Part shown: positions 16,680 to 25,112 of the stretch, piece after piece | Layout: each line of letters begins with the position of its first letter | Numbering within the stretch: the first letter of the stretch is position 1 | Source: an uncultured Acidobacteriota bacterium | Lineage (GTDB): Bacteria; Acidobacteriota; Terriglobia; Bryobacterales; Bryobacteraceae | Assembly (NCBI GenBank): GCA_902826605.1 | Contig: CADEFM010000006.1 | Coordinates: forward strand, 62,001-126,000 | Length of the DNA stretch: 64,000 nucleotides | Direction: 5' to 3' | Program-made: the position numbers and the translations under genes | Notes under the pieces: model-generated | Told to the model about the DNA's origin: nothing | Seen by the model: the letters and a program-made list of their open reading frames with translations, nothing else | Database searches by the model: none

Positions 16680-17921
16680 ATGCGTACTCAGATTCGATCC
16701 CTTCTCGCCGTCTCCGCGCTTAAGCGCACTCTGATCGGTTTTGTTTTCGCCATGACCTTCATGATCTTGGCGATCCCGCGCTTTTCCGCGCCCGTATCCG
16801 GCCAATCCGTATCTGCCGCGGCGCCGCACATCGGAGAAGGGGGACTGCCCCAGTTCCAGCGAGACCCCGCCTGGCCGAAAATCCCGGCAAAGTGGCGGCT
16901 AGGAAGTGTGTCCGCGGTAGCGATTGATGAACAAGATCACGTGTGGATTCTTCACCGTCCGCGGACCATGCCTGCTGCCCTAAGAGCAATGGCCGCGCCC
17001 CCTGTGCTGGAATTCGATAACGACGGAAACTTGATCCAGGGTTGGGGCGGAGAAAGTGGGCCGGGATATGCATGGCCTGCCAACGAACACGGTCTCCACG
17101 TCGACTATAAGGGCTTCGTATGGGTCATGGGAAATGCGGATGGCGCTCGAAACAATCCTGGCAATCTCCCGAATGATAGTCAGATTCTTAAGTTCACGAA
17201 GGCGGGCAAATTCGTTATGGCCATCGGCAAGAGCGGACAGGTTGGCAGCAACGATTCCGAAGTGCTCAGAGGGGCGGCGGGCCTTCGCGTGCATCCCAAG
17301 ACGAATGAAATTTTCGTTGCCGACGGCTATAACAATAGTCGCGTGATCGTCTTTGATATTGACACCGGGAAGGTGAAGCGCATGTGGGGTGCATACGGTC
17401 AGAAGCCTTTGGATATGGCGGCGCGTCCCAAACGCTCCGATCTCGTCCCAAACCCCTGGGTTGCCGTTTCGGAAGTTCTTCAACAGTTCGGCTCACCCGT
17501 CCACGATGTCGATATTTCCAACGACAACCTGATCTACGTCGCGGATCGCGGAAACAAGAGAGTACAGGTGTTCACGCCCGAGGGGAAATTTGTGGCCGAA
17601 CAATTTGTCGGACTCAATAGCAAAGAGGGACTTCAGGCGCGCTCCACTGCCTTCTCGCCAGACCCCCAGCAAAAGTTTTTGTATATCGGAGGGACCCCGG
17701 TGATATACATCCTCAATCGCAAAACGCTGGAGGTCCTTGGGTCGTTCGTCACCGGTGCGGAGCAGGAACATCCGCCCGGACACCAGATCGCGGCCGATCA
17801 CAAAGGCAATCTCTATGCGGTGCAGGCCGAGCAAACCGGAGCCGACGGAAAGAGCGGTGAGACGGGCGCCTATAAATTCTCACTCAAAGGTTACTCGCCG
17901 ACGACCGTTTGTTGCCGGTGA
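16680..17921 (+). CDS. Exported NHL-repeat beta-propeller protein
   Basis: A 413-residue propeller, paralogous to the protein at 13439. The N-terminus is long and basic, then a hydrophobic segment (about residues 21-36) and a possible cleavage at VSG before Gln. Blades include DEQDHVWILHRPRTM, NEIFVADGYNNSRVIVFDID, DNLIYVADRGNKRVQVFTPE and a last blade KGNLYAVQAEQTG. GGAG stands eight bases before the ATG and a TATATT at about 16642-16647 could be the -10. Function unknown. The intervening DNA between the two paralogues now holds a Trp-rich family gene, an ExbD-like gene and an IS remnant. Confidence 0.85.
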   Translation: MRTQIRSLLAVSALKRTLIGFVFAMTFMILAIPRFSAPVSGQSVSAAAPHIGEGGLPQFQRDPAWPKIPAKWRLGSVSAVAIDEQDHVWILHRPRTMPAALRAMAAPPVLEFDNDGNLIQGWGGESGPGYAWPANEHGLHVDYKGFVWVMGNADGARNNPGNLPNDSQILKFTKAGKFVMAIGKSGQVGSNDSEVLRGAAGLRVHPKTNEIFVADGYNNSRVIVFDIDTGKVKRMWGAYGQKPLDMAARPKRSDLVPNPWVAVSEVLQQFGSPVHDVDISNDNLIYVADRGNKRVQVFTPEGKFVAEQFVGLNSKEGLQARSTAFSPDPQQKFLYIGGTPVIYILNRKTLEVLGSFVTGAEQEHPPGHQIAADHKGNLYAVQAEQTGADGKSGETGAYKFSLKGYSPTTVCCR

Positions 17922-17949
17922 GCCGCGAGAGAAGAATCGATCGGCTGAG

Positions 17950-19020
17950 CTATTTGCCTAAGTGCCGATCAAAGAACGCGGCGATCTCTTCGAACGCCTC
18001 CTTGCTCTCCGGTGCGGCGACGTCACGGCTATAGTGCCCATGCGACTGGCCTTCGTACACCTGCAGGGACGCTTCGACACCCGCTTGGCGCAATTTGCGA
18101 TGCACGCGCACTGTGCTGCTCAAGAGTAAATCACGCGTGCCCGTGGTCAGAATGGCTGGTGGAAAACCATGCATGTCTCCGTAAACCGGCGACAGCAGCG
18201 GGTCCTTGAGATCGTGCCCTTTGGCATACAGGGCGGCGCGCTTGTCGCAGCTAGCATCGGGCGCAACCAGGATATTATCGAGCATTGCATTGGTCTGGAA
18301 ACTGTCACCCGCGTTGGTGAGGTCCGCCATCGGCGTGCCCGGTGCGATAGCAGCCGGCAGCGGGAGATGTTCCTGCTTCGCGCGCAAGACCATTGACAGA
18401 GTCAATGCACCGCCCGCGGAAGAGCCGAAAATCGCCATGTTCTTTGGGTCTGCCATCTTCGTGGCCGCCTTCCATACAGCCATAGCGTCATCGAGCGCGG
18501 CTGGATAAGGGTGATCCGGAGGCATGCGATAGTCCACGGAGATCACTTTAAAGTGCCCGAAGCCAGCCATGAATATGGCTTCGGTCGTACCCGATTCGCC
18601 GGGGAAGCTCACATAGCAACCGCCATGCACGTGAACGAGCAGCCGATTACGATTCTGCGGCGGAATATTCCGCGGAGTCACCATGTGGGCTTTAACCCCG
18701 GCGATCATCAGTGGTTCCACCTTGACGTCCAGTTTCTGACGCAGGGCGGGCAATGCCTGCATAGAGACGGCCGCACCCGCATCGACCTGCGCTTTCCATT
18801 CAGCCGACGTTTTCGGGATCACGTTCCAGGTCGGGGTTAAAGGGGCCGCGATCAATTTCTGCATCTCCGGGCTGACCGTATTCGGGACGGGAATTGTGCG
18901 AGCCGATAGCTTGCGGGGTCCAGGAGCTTGAATCTGAGCGATGACGAATGTGATGGAGCTAAGAAAAGCAACGCTTAGCGCTAAGCGAGTAAGGGATCTG
19001 AATGGCGGTGGCATTTTCAT
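17950..19020 (-). CDS. Exported HSL-family esterase/lipase
   Basis: A 356-residue alpha/beta hydrolase of the hormone-sensitive-lipase type. Signal peptide residues 1-29 (cleavage VIA before Gln). The HSL oxyanion motif is HGG at 132-134, the nucleophile elbow is GSSAGG with Ser at 201, the acid is likely in TGTRDLLLS and the His in GQSHGHY. Such enzymes cut short-chain acyl esters. It is convergent with the NHL gene at 16680 (28 bases between stops). A TATACT about 20 bases before the start, in a TGTATACT context shared with other genes, may be its -10. Confidence 0.88.
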   Translation of the reverse strand: MKMPPPFRSLTRLALSVAFLSSITFVIAQIQAPGPRKLSARTIPVPNTVSPEMQKLIAAPLTPTWNVIPKTSAEWKAQVDAGAAVSMQALPALRQKLDVKVEPLMIAGVKAHMVTPRNIPPQNRNRLLVHVHGGCYVSFPGESGTTEAIFMAGFGHFKVISVDYRMPPDHPYPAALDDAMAVWKAATKMADPKNMAIFGSSAGGALTLSMVLRAKQEHLPLPAAIAPGTPMADLTNAGDSFQTNAMLDNILVAPDASCDKRAALYAKGHDLKDPLLSPVYGDMHGFPPAILTTGTRDLLLSSTVRVHRKLRQAGVEASLQVYEGQSHGHYSRDVAAPESKEAFEEIAAFFDRHLGK

Positions 19021-19039
19021 TTTGAATCCGTTCTCCGAT

Positions 19040-19047
19040 AGTATACA
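19040..19047 (-). promoter_or_regulatory. TGTATACT element upstream of the HSL esterase gene
   Basis: On the coding strand this reads TGTATACT, with TATACT as a candidate -10, about 20 bases from the ATG. The same octamer stands at the same distance from the gene starting at 23869. Confidence 0.4.
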
Positions 19048-19071
19048 TTTGCGCGTTGCAGTTGTCTGTTG

Positions 19072-19776
19072 TTAGTTCTTCGTCATCGTCAGGCCAGTGA
19101 CCGTAACGTCGGTGTTGTGAGCGAAGCGGAGGCCATATACGCCGTCTAAAGATTTGAGCTTGCCCGCCGTCACCAGCAAGGTCTTGTTGTAACTCGCAAC
19201 GACAGCGCCGTTGATAATACATTCGACGCGATCGCCCTTCACGGAAATAGCAATTTCTTGAGTCACAGGAGATCCCCGGCCTGCGGCTTTATTCACAGCG
19301 GGATTCGCCTCGCCTCCGCCGTTCATCTGAAACGCTGCAGGTCCGAATCCGCGCACGATGAAGTTTCCGTTGCCGTATGCCGCGCAGTAGAGGTAACTTT
19401 GCTGGCCCGTTCCTATTTCGTTGCCGGCGATGACGAGTCCGTACGGGTGCGGGTGACTATTCACGTTCATGTACTTTGGCTCAGTGAACGTCGCTTTGAC
19501 CGTATAGTTGCCCGCCGCCTGGTTGGCCGGATTCCAATATGTCACCGCGGGGCCGGTTGTGACGTACAGGACATTGCCAACCTGAGCGAATTTCGCATTT
19601 TGAAGTGCTTGGCCCGCCCTCTCTTCACTGGCGTCGATCTTTCCGGCCCAACCTGGCACGCTTATCCCGCCTCCTTGAACGGTGCGGGATGCGTCCGATT
19701 GGCCCTGGGCGCAGAGAACACTGCCTATGAAAACGAAGATCGCGGCTACCCGGAGCGGGCAATTGCTGGCACGCAT
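19072..19776 (-). CDS. Exported concanavalin-like (DUF1080-type) domain protein
   Basis: A 234-residue exported protein. The start at 19776 is supported by AAAGGA six bases upstream. Signal peptide residues 1-23 (cleavage LCA before Gln). The rest is a single beta-sandwich with patterns of the DUF1080/LamG group: WAGKIDASEERAGQALQNAK, NYTVKATFTEP, HPHPYGLVIAGNE, GDRVECIINGAVVASYNK and the final YGLRFAHNTDVTVTGLTM. Relatives bind or cut glycans, but the catalytic residues are not defined for this branch, so the call stops at a fold. It is 51 bases downstream of nothing related; its neighbour at 17950 is in the same direction. Confidence 0.65.
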   Translation of the reverse strand: MRASNCPLRVAAIFVFIGSVLCAQGQSDASRTVQGGGISVPGWAGKIDASEERAGQALQNAKFAQVGNVLYVTTGPAVTYWNPANQAAGNYTVKATFTEPKYMNVNSHPHPYGLVIAGNEIGTGQQSYLYCAAYGNGNFIVRGFGPAAFQMNGGGEANPAVNKAAGRGSPVTQEIAISVKGDRVECIINGAVVASYNKTLLVTAGKLKSLDGVYGLRFAHNTDVTVTGLTMTKN

Positions 19777-19887
19777 GATATGTCCTTTCAAGGAATGATT
19801 GAGCATATTCAATTATAGAGGCTGCGTCTGGGACTAACCACTCTCTCATCGCGAATCACTCTCGTAATCTCGTACTACGATGAGGAC

Positions 19888-20400
19888 ATGAGTGAACCCC
19901 TGCCTGAACCTTCTGTTGAACCCTGGATGCGCGGTCCTATCGAAGGAGTCCACCCCCTGGCTGCTCCCATCCTCTACACGTTTCAACATGCGCGCGAGGA
20001 TCTGACCAAATGGACCGACGGGCTGACTACGGAACAAATTTGGGCCACGCCCCACGGGTTCGGTTCCGTGGGATTTCACATTCGCCACATTACGGGATCT
20101 GTGGACCGGCTTATGACGTATCTCCAAGGCGACCAGCTTTCTCCGGAGCAGTTGACATTCTTGAAGTCGGAAAAGAACCCTGGCGTCTTCCGCGAAGCGG
20201 TTCTCGCCGAAATGGATGCTCAGTTTAACAGAGCCGAGCGCGTGGTCCGGTCGCTCGACCCTGCAACCTTTACTGAACCCCGGACAGTCGGCCGTAAGCA
20301 ACTGCCGACTACCGTGATGGGGCTGCTGGTGCACATTGCGGAGCACACGCAGCGTCACATCGGCCAGGCGATCAGTGCCGCGAAATGGGCGCGCGTATGA
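19888..20400 (+). CDS. DinB-family protein
   Basis: A 170-residue cytoplasmic protein of the DinB/YfiT four-helix metalloprotein superfamily. Metal-ligand histidines are at the expected places: IRHITGSVDRL near residue 65 and HIAEHTQRHIGQA near residue 155. Some relatives are thiol S-transferases that use bacillithiol, mycothiol or glutathione, but most are uncharacterised. It opens a same-direction run with a NIPSNAP-like gene, a cytochrome, a second DinB protein and an MBL hydrolase. No good ribosome binding site; a three-codon reading frame (ATG at 19880) ends on its start codon. Confidence 0.85.
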   Translation: MSEPLPEPSVEPWMRGPIEGVHPLAAPILYTFQHAREDLTKWTDGLTTEQIWATPHGFGSVGFHIRHITGSVDRLMTYLQGDQLSPEQLTFLKSEKNPGVFREAVLAEMDAQFNRAERVVRSLDPATFTEPRTVGRKQLPTTVMGLLVHIAEHTQRHIGQAISAAKWARV

Positions 20401-20505
20401 CCCTATTGCCCTTGCAGAAGAATTACGGTGGCAGGATAATGAATCGTTCTGTTGACCGTGCTCTGGGAACAGCGCTAACAAAAATAGAATTAGATAGGAA
20501 TAATC

Positions 20506-20790
20506 ATGATCGTCGTGCGTAATTGCTTTATTGCGAAACCCGGCTATGCAAGCAAACTTGCGGTCCAATTGAAGGATGCAGCCGCTACAGCCAAGATACC
20601 CATGTACCGCGTGCTGACCGATTTAACGGGCGATTTTAACAGGGTCATTTTGGAATATGAGGCCGAGAACGTCTCCGAATTTGAAGCCCGTATGAAGCAG
20701 TATATGACTGATGAAGTCTTTCGGGAAAAGATGAAAGGCTACACAGAGCTGTGGGTGACCGGCAGCCGGGAAATTCTTCAAGTAGCTTGA
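20506..20790 (+). CDS. Small NIPSNAP/ABM-type ferredoxin-like protein
   Basis: A 94-residue protein with a single alpha-beta dimeric-barrel fold: MIVVRNCFIAKPGYASKLAV, a strand MYRVLTDLTGDFNRVILEYE, and the helix EFEARMKQYMTD. The pattern fits NIPSNAP or antibiotic-biosynthesis-monooxygenase-like domains, which often dimerise and bind small hydrophobic compounds; a precise function cannot be named. AGGA precedes the ATG. It lies about 100 bases after the DinB gene. Confidence 0.6.
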   Translation: MIVVRNCFIAKPGYASKLAVQLKDAAATAKIPMYRVLTDLTGDFNRVILEYEAENVSEFEARMKQYMTDEVFREKMKGYTELWVTGSREILQVA

Positions 20791-20846
20791 TCGCTTCGCT
20801 GTTGAAACGGCGAATTTCTTGGATGGTCCGGAGATGGAGAAAATGC

Positions 20847-20852
20847 TACAAT
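20847..20852 (+). promoter_or_regulatory. Extended -10-like promoter for the cytochrome gene
   Basis: TGC-TACAAT matches an extended -10 (TGnTAnnnT). It is 38 bases before the ATG at 20890, with an AGGGGG ribosome binding sequence between. Confidence 0.45.
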
Positions 20853-20889
20853 CTCAAACTCCGATATAGTTAGGGGGCATAGAGTCTTC

Positions 20890-21522
20890 ATGATGGCTTC
20901 GTTATCAAATTCGTGGTCGACTGCTTCCGGGGCCGAACGCCGAGGAGAAAAAACAACTTCAGGAAAACGATTCGTACTGGCGATCCTAGCGGCTGCATTG
21001 CTGCTTGGCGCCACGTCTTGCGCGGGCCCAGAGCCGGAGTATCGTCCCACATCAACGATCAAAGAGGTTATGGACTCAGTGGTCGATGTGAATGCCGACC
21101 TTCTGTGGAATTCCGTCGCCACGGAGGTAAGCGCCAAGGGAACTATAGAGAGAGCTCCCCAAAATGATGACGACTGGAAGGCATTGCGGCGCAGCGCCAT
21201 TTCGCTAATCGAAGCCAGCAATATACTGCAAATTCCCGGACGGATGGTTGCGAAGCCGGGTGAGAAATCCGAAAATCCTGGAATCGAACAGTCGCCGGAA
21301 GTTATCAAGACGCTAATTGACTCTGATCGCGCTAGCTGGATACGGCACGCCCACGGCTTGCATGACGCTACAACTGCGATCATCAAAGCCATCGATGCGA
21401 AAGATACTGCCGCCCTTCTGGAGGCTGGGGACACCTTGGATAAAGCGTGCGAGGCCTGTCACAAACAGTATTGGTATCCGGAAGGAGGATTCGGCTCGGG
21501 AAGCGTTAAGAAAGGTCCCTGA
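20890..21522 (+). CDS. Exported c-type cytochrome (cytochrome c'/c556-like)
   Basis: A 210-residue protein with one haem-binding motif, CEACH, close to the C-terminus, as in the four-helix cytochromes c' and c556. A basic N-region is followed by a hydrophobic segment (about 28-41) and LGATSC, a possible though atypical lipobox, so it may be a lipoprotein. The rest is helical: DSVVDVNADLLWNSVATEVS, DWKALRRSAISLIEASNI and LHDATTAIIKAIDAKDTAAL. Relatives bind NO or CO or pass electrons. Spacing between AGGGGG and the ATG is rather long; an ATG one codon later also fits. Confidence 0.75.
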   Translation: MMASLSNSWSTASGAERRGEKTTSGKRFVLAILAAALLLGATSCAGPEPEYRPTSTIKEVMDSVVDVNADLLWNSVATEVSAKGTIERAPQNDDDWKALRRSAISLIEASNILQIPGRMVAKPGEKSENPGIEQSPEVIKTLIDSDRASWIRHAHGLHDATTAIIKAIDAKDTAALLEAGDTLDKACEACHKQYWYPEGGFGSGSVKKGP

Positions 21523-21730
21523 AGCGTCCAACCGAGTACCCAGGCCGGCTAACGAGCGCGTGTGTATATTCGCCAATCAAACGCTCCCGCCCGCTTCATC
21601 GGACGTGACCAAGCGCGCGCATCCCGGTATCGAATGCGTTCCGTACCGTTTGGCGTGGATCTACCGGGTCCGGTCCAGACGTTTATGCCGCCATCGAAGC
21701 GCCTATGAATTGTAGAAAGGAGCATCCTAG

Positions 21731-22228
21731 ATGGATTCCAAAGAAGCTAAAGCAGTAGCCGACTTTCTGATCGCCGATTTCGAAAACGAAATACAGGCAA
21801 CTACACGCGTGATCGAGGCAGTTCCAAACGGGGACCTCGACTACCGGCCTGACCCGAAATCCAAGTCTGCGCTCGGACTGGTCCGGCACATCGCGCTTGA
21901 AGACGAGTGGCTGCTAAATTGCATCGCCAACGGCGAATTTACGCCGCCGCCCGACGATTCCGACGCCTGCGGCATCATGAGCCCAGCCGATGCAGTCGTC
22001 CGCTACAAAGAAAAAGTTCCCGCAGCCCTGAATCGGGTGCGCGCGCTGACCGGCGATCAACTAACCAACGTTATCGACCTGTTCGGGATGATTCAGGCGC
22101 CCGGAGTCAATTTTCTGGCGATGGCGGCCAAGCATTCGGTGCACCACCGCGGTCAGCTCAGCACCTACCTGCGCCCAATGGGCGGCCGTGTCCCAGGGAT
22201 CTACGGACCTTCCGCCGATACTCAGTAA
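21731..22228 (+). CDS. DinB-family protein
   Basis: A 165-residue DinB-superfamily protein, paralogous in fold to the one at 19888 but not close to it. Ligand histidines are in LVRHIALEDEWLL (about residue 58) and KHSVHHRGQLSTYLR (about 135-140). GAAAGGAGC stands 10-15 bases before the ATG, so this one has a normal ribosome binding site. It is followed after 38 bases by the MBL-fold gene, which suggests co-transcription. Bases 21523-21730 before it hold nothing I recognise. Confidence 0.88.
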   Translation: MDSKEAKAVADFLIADFENEIQATTRVIEAVPNGDLDYRPDPKSKSALGLVRHIALEDEWLLNCIANGEFTPPPDDSDACGIMSPADAVVRYKEKVPAALNRVRALTGDQLTNVIDLFGMIQAPGVNFLAMAAKHSVHHRGQLSTYLRPMGGRVPGIYGPSADTQ

Positions 22229-22266
22229 TAAAATGCCGACATTGCACCGGGGCAAGGAGTACGCAA

Positions 22267-23031
22267 ATGATCACGAATCAAGAAACCGCCACACGCGTTG
22301 ACGAAGTCGCTGCTGGCATCTATCGCATCTCTACGCCACTGGATGTGATTCCGGGGGGCTTTACGTTCAATTCATATCTGATTGTGGACGATGAACCAGT
22401 GCTTTTCCACACGGGGTACAAGAAGCTATTTCCGGTCACGCTGGAAGCCATCGGGAAAATCATGCCAGCCGCGAAACTCCGTTGGATTGGTGGATCGCAC
22501 TTTGAAGGCGACGAATATGGCGCGCTGAACGATCTCTTGGCGTCCGCGCCGGAAGCAATGCCGTTCAGTTCGGAAATCGGAGCGTTGACCTCGGTGAACG
22601 ACTTTGCCGTCCGGCCCGCCCGCGGTCTTGTGGATGGCGAGGAATTTTCTATCGGCAGCCGCCGAATGAAGTGGCTCTACACGCCCCACGTTCCTCACGG
22701 CTGGGATTGTGGCATTCTGTTCGATCTATCCACCAAGACTTTGCTGTGCGGAGACCTGTTCACACAACCGGGTGCGACTATGCCAGCCGTGACCGAATCG
22801 GAAGTGCTGAGCGCAAGCGAAGGGATGCGCGGAATGATGGACTACTATGCGCATGCTACCAGCACCTCGGCCATCTTAGAGCGCTTAGCGGCACTCGGTC
22901 CGGCGATGCTCGCCTGTCAACACGGGAGCGCCTATCGTGGCGATGGCGCCGCACTGCTCCGCGAACTGGCCACTGCCATTGAGGGCGGGAACGCCAAATT
23001 GCCCCAGCCTCCGCGTACCGTGAATGCGTAA
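22267..23031 (+). CDS. MBL-fold metallohydrolase, flavodiiron-like (ODP) type
   Basis: A 254-residue metallo-beta-lactamase-fold protein without flavodoxin domain. The start at 22267 is fixed by AAGGAG about eight bases upstream; the frame is open far upstream only over the DinB gene. The metal motif is GGSHFEGDEYGAL, the HxExD form seen in flavodiiron proteins rather than the HxHxDH of hydrolases. The later ligands are in PHVPHGWDCG, LCGDLFTQPG and CQHGS. This points to a diiron site and perhaps oxygen or NO chemistry. Its partner for electrons is unclear; a cytochrome gene is two genes upstream. Confidence 0.85.
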   Translation: MITNQETATRVDEVAAGIYRISTPLDVIPGGFTFNSYLIVDDEPVLFHTGYKKLFPVTLEAIGKIMPAAKLRWIGGSHFEGDEYGALNDLLASAPEAMPFSSEIGALTSVNDFAVRPARGLVDGEEFSIGSRRMKWLYTPHVPHGWDCGILFDLSTKTLLCGDLFTQPGATMPAVTESEVLSASEGMRGMMDYYAHATSTSAILERLAALGPAMLACQHGSAYRGDGAALLRELATAIEGGNAKLPQPPRTVNA

Positions 23032-23065
23032 AGGGTTCTCCGCACGCCTTACTCGCATCGAGGCC

Positions 23066-23869
23066 CTACTTGGCCGTCATGTGAGCGTTATCTTTTTCGT
23101 TGTCGCAAATACTTTCGATAAGGTCCGTATCCGGTAGCAGAACCAGTTGGAACGGAACAGTCCAGGGCCGTGTGTATGCCTTGGGGTCGTCGATTGTGAG
23201 CTCAAGTTCCATATGCCCAAAATCCACGCGGCGGAACCGCTCTATCGTGTGCAGAGCTTCGGTATGCGGGAGGCCGCTATCGTCCATCCAGCTCTTGTCG
23301 TTGAAACCTCTTGAATCGACCACAAACGTGTCGCCCTCCCACTTTCCAATCGAATACCCGAACCAGGTAGGCACCGGATCCACCGGATGGCCTCGTCCGT
23401 CGGTGAAAACTTGACGGAAGTGATTGAATTCCTCATAGAGTATGAGAGTGAATCCCGGCGTTGACACGATTTTCGTTGGTCCGCCATAAATCATCGCGTC
23501 GGGTATGCTGTGCGGCAAACAGCTCTGGGAGGGTCTTCCTGTCCCCAAATTATTCGTACGCTGCCGGTAAAGGGCCGCCGCCGCGGGCTGTAGCGGGATT
23601 TCCGAATTCTTCGGCAAGAAGTAGCCTATCTTGCCTGGGATCCCTGCGGTATTTGAATTAGGCGGAGGAGCGCTCACGCCTGGCGCGACGCTCCATATAC
23701 CCGCTATATCGGGCTTCCCGTCTGGAGTCTTGGGAGCGGCTCCCGACAAATTCGGCTTGCCGTCGGCTGTGCGAGGAGTACTAGGAGAGGGGTAGTTAAT
23801 CCATTGCGCCGCCGCAGGTGTCAGTGTGCCCATCGTTAGAATCACGACATGAGTCAAGAGTAGTTTCAT
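23066..23869 (-). CDS. Exported Trp-rich protein of unknown function (paralogue 2 of 3)
   Basis: A 267-residue exported protein of the same family as 14650 and 30350. Signal peptide residues 1-22 (cleavage AAA before Gln). It has two DGKP repeats near the start (TADGKPNLSG and TPDGKPDIAGIWS), CLPHSIPDAMIYGGP, FTLILYEEFNHFRQVFTDGR, the core SIGKWEGDTFVVDSRGFNDK, HTIERFRRVD and DDPKAYTRPW. No catalytic residues are known. I start it at 23869, since the preceding twelve codons are not signal-like. The start codon overlaps the stop of a possible six-codon TTG reading frame. It is convergent with the MBL gene. Confidence 0.7.
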   Translation of the reverse strand: MKLLLTHVVILTMGTLTPAAAQWINYPSPSTPRTADGKPNLSGAAPKTPDGKPDIAGIWSVAPGVSAPPPNSNTAGIPGKIGYFLPKNSEIPLQPAAAALYRQRTNNLGTGRPSQSCLPHSIPDAMIYGGPTKIVSTPGFTLILYEEFNHFRQVFTDGRGHPVDPVPTWFGYSIGKWEGDTFVVDSRGFNDKSWMDDSGLPHTEALHTIERFRRVDFGHMELELTIDDPKAYTRPWTVPFQLVLLPDTDLIESICDNEKDNAHMTAK

Positions 23870-23888
23870 ACGTTTTCCGCCGCCAACG

Positions 23889-23896
23889 AGTATACA
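23889..23896 (-). promoter_or_regulatory. TGTATACT element upstream of the gene at 23869
   Basis: On the coding strand the element and its flank read TGTATACTCGTTG. The identical 13 bases occur before the dihaem cytochrome c gene (35974-35986). TATACT is a good candidate -10, 20 bases from the start codon. Confidence 0.45.
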
Positions 23897-23962
23897 TCGA
23901 ACCACTCCGCTTGAGTGTCCAGACAGACACCGCTAAATCGCGCGGTCTAAACTGGAAACATT

Positions 23963-24937
23963 ATGCAGCTACTTTTTGCTCTGCTGGTACTTGCACTGCC
24001 TTTCGCGGCGCTCGCCGAAACTTATCGCTTCGATCCTAAGGAATTTCACAACACCTTTTCCTTCGCCCACAAGCCGGGCTTACGGATCAAGCCCGGCGAC
24101 ACTGTTATCACCTACACCATCGATGCCGGGGGCGTGGATTCCGCGGGCGTTCGACGCGGGCAGGGAGGAAATCCACAGAGTGGCCCATTTTATATCGAGG
24201 GCGCCGAACCAGGCGATACGCTGGTGGTACAGCTAATACGGCTGGAGCCCAATCGCGCCACAGGTTATTCGAGTTCTCTCCTGGCGCCATATACCGCCGA
24301 CCCGGCGTACCTTCGATTCGAAGGCCTCCGTGAACAGAAGCAGTTCACCTGGCAGATCGACAAACAGCGAGGCGTCGCCTACGCCGCGTCCCAGGACTTC
24401 AAGCCTGGCCGCATCGAGCTGCCTTTGAAGCCCATGCTGGGCTGTATCGGCACCGCGCCCGATCGCAAGGCGGCTGTTCCGACTTCCTACCCCGACAACT
24501 TCGGCGGCAACATGGACTACAACGGAATGGGTGCGGGCGCCAAGGTGATGCTGCCGGTCTTCGAACCGGGTGCGCTGCTGTTCCTAGGCGATGGCCACGC
24601 GCGCCAGGGCGACGGAGAGGTGCTGGGCAATGCGATCGAAACTTCGCTCGACGTCGAATTTTCTGTGGACCTGATCAAGGGCAAGAAAATCAATTGGCCT
24701 CGTCTCGAAAACCCGGACTACATCATGGTCCTTGGCAGTTCCCGGACGCTGCTCGAAGCTCTGCAACACGCCACCACGGAGCTACAGCGCTGGCTGATGG
24801 CGGATTACGGATTTGATGAACGGGGTGCGGCGCTCCTAATGGGCCAGGCAATGGAGTACGAAGTAGCAAACGTCGTCGATCCAGGTTTTACCGTCGTCGC
24901 CAAAATGCGTAAGGGCTATCTTGCGCCCGCGCGGTAG
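23963..24937 (+). CDS. Exported acetamidase/formamidase-family protein
   Basis: A 324-residue member of the FmdA/AmdA family, which hydrolyses formamide or acetamide to ammonia and the acid. The family patterns are present: RIKPGDTVITYTIDAGG, GPFYIEGAEPGDTLVVQL, PMLGCIGTAP, NFGGNMDYNGMGAGAKVMLP, LFLGDGHARQGDGEVLGNAIE. It differs from cytoplasmic members in having a signal peptide (residues 1-18, cleavage ALA before Glu). TAAACT nine bases before the ATG may be a -10; no Shine-Dalgarno. It is divergent from the gene at 23869. Bases 24938-25112 after it show nothing further. Confidence 0.9.
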   Translation: MQLLFALLVLALPFAALAETYRFDPKEFHNTFSFAHKPGLRIKPGDTVITYTIDAGGVDSAGVRRGQGGNPQSGPFYIEGAEPGDTLVVQLIRLEPNRATGYSSSLLAPYTADPAYLRFEGLREQKQFTWQIDKQRGVAYAASQDFKPGRIELPLKPMLGCIGTAPDRKAAVPTSYPDNFGGNMDYNGMGAGAKVMLPVFEPGALLFLGDGHARQGDGEVLGNAIETSLDVEFSVDLIKGKKINWPRLENPDYIMVLGSSRTLLEALQHATTELQRWLMADYGFDERGAALLMGQAMEYEVANVVDPGFTVVAKMRKGYLAPAR

Positions 24938-25112
24938 AGTTTGGCCCAGCACGGTAATGTTACGTAACGTCAGGTTAGTCTGCTGTTAGGTATTCCATTA
25001 AATGATGACACTATTGTCCGTGCTAATCGCAAAGGGCGTTGGTCAAGAGGCTGTGTCGCAGATGCCCGAGCTGTGATCGCACACTTGGTACGAGAATGGA
25101 TCTTGGACCCGC

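Noticed and set aside
19880..19891. Three-codon frame (MRT) ending on the DinB start codon, as another leader mini-ORF
   Set aside because: Too short to separate from chance, so it was not counted with the longer cases.
23869..23888. TTG-started six-codon frame overlapping the start of the gene at 23869
   Set aside because: Fits the mini-ORF pattern only if TTG is the start; weaker than the ATG cases.
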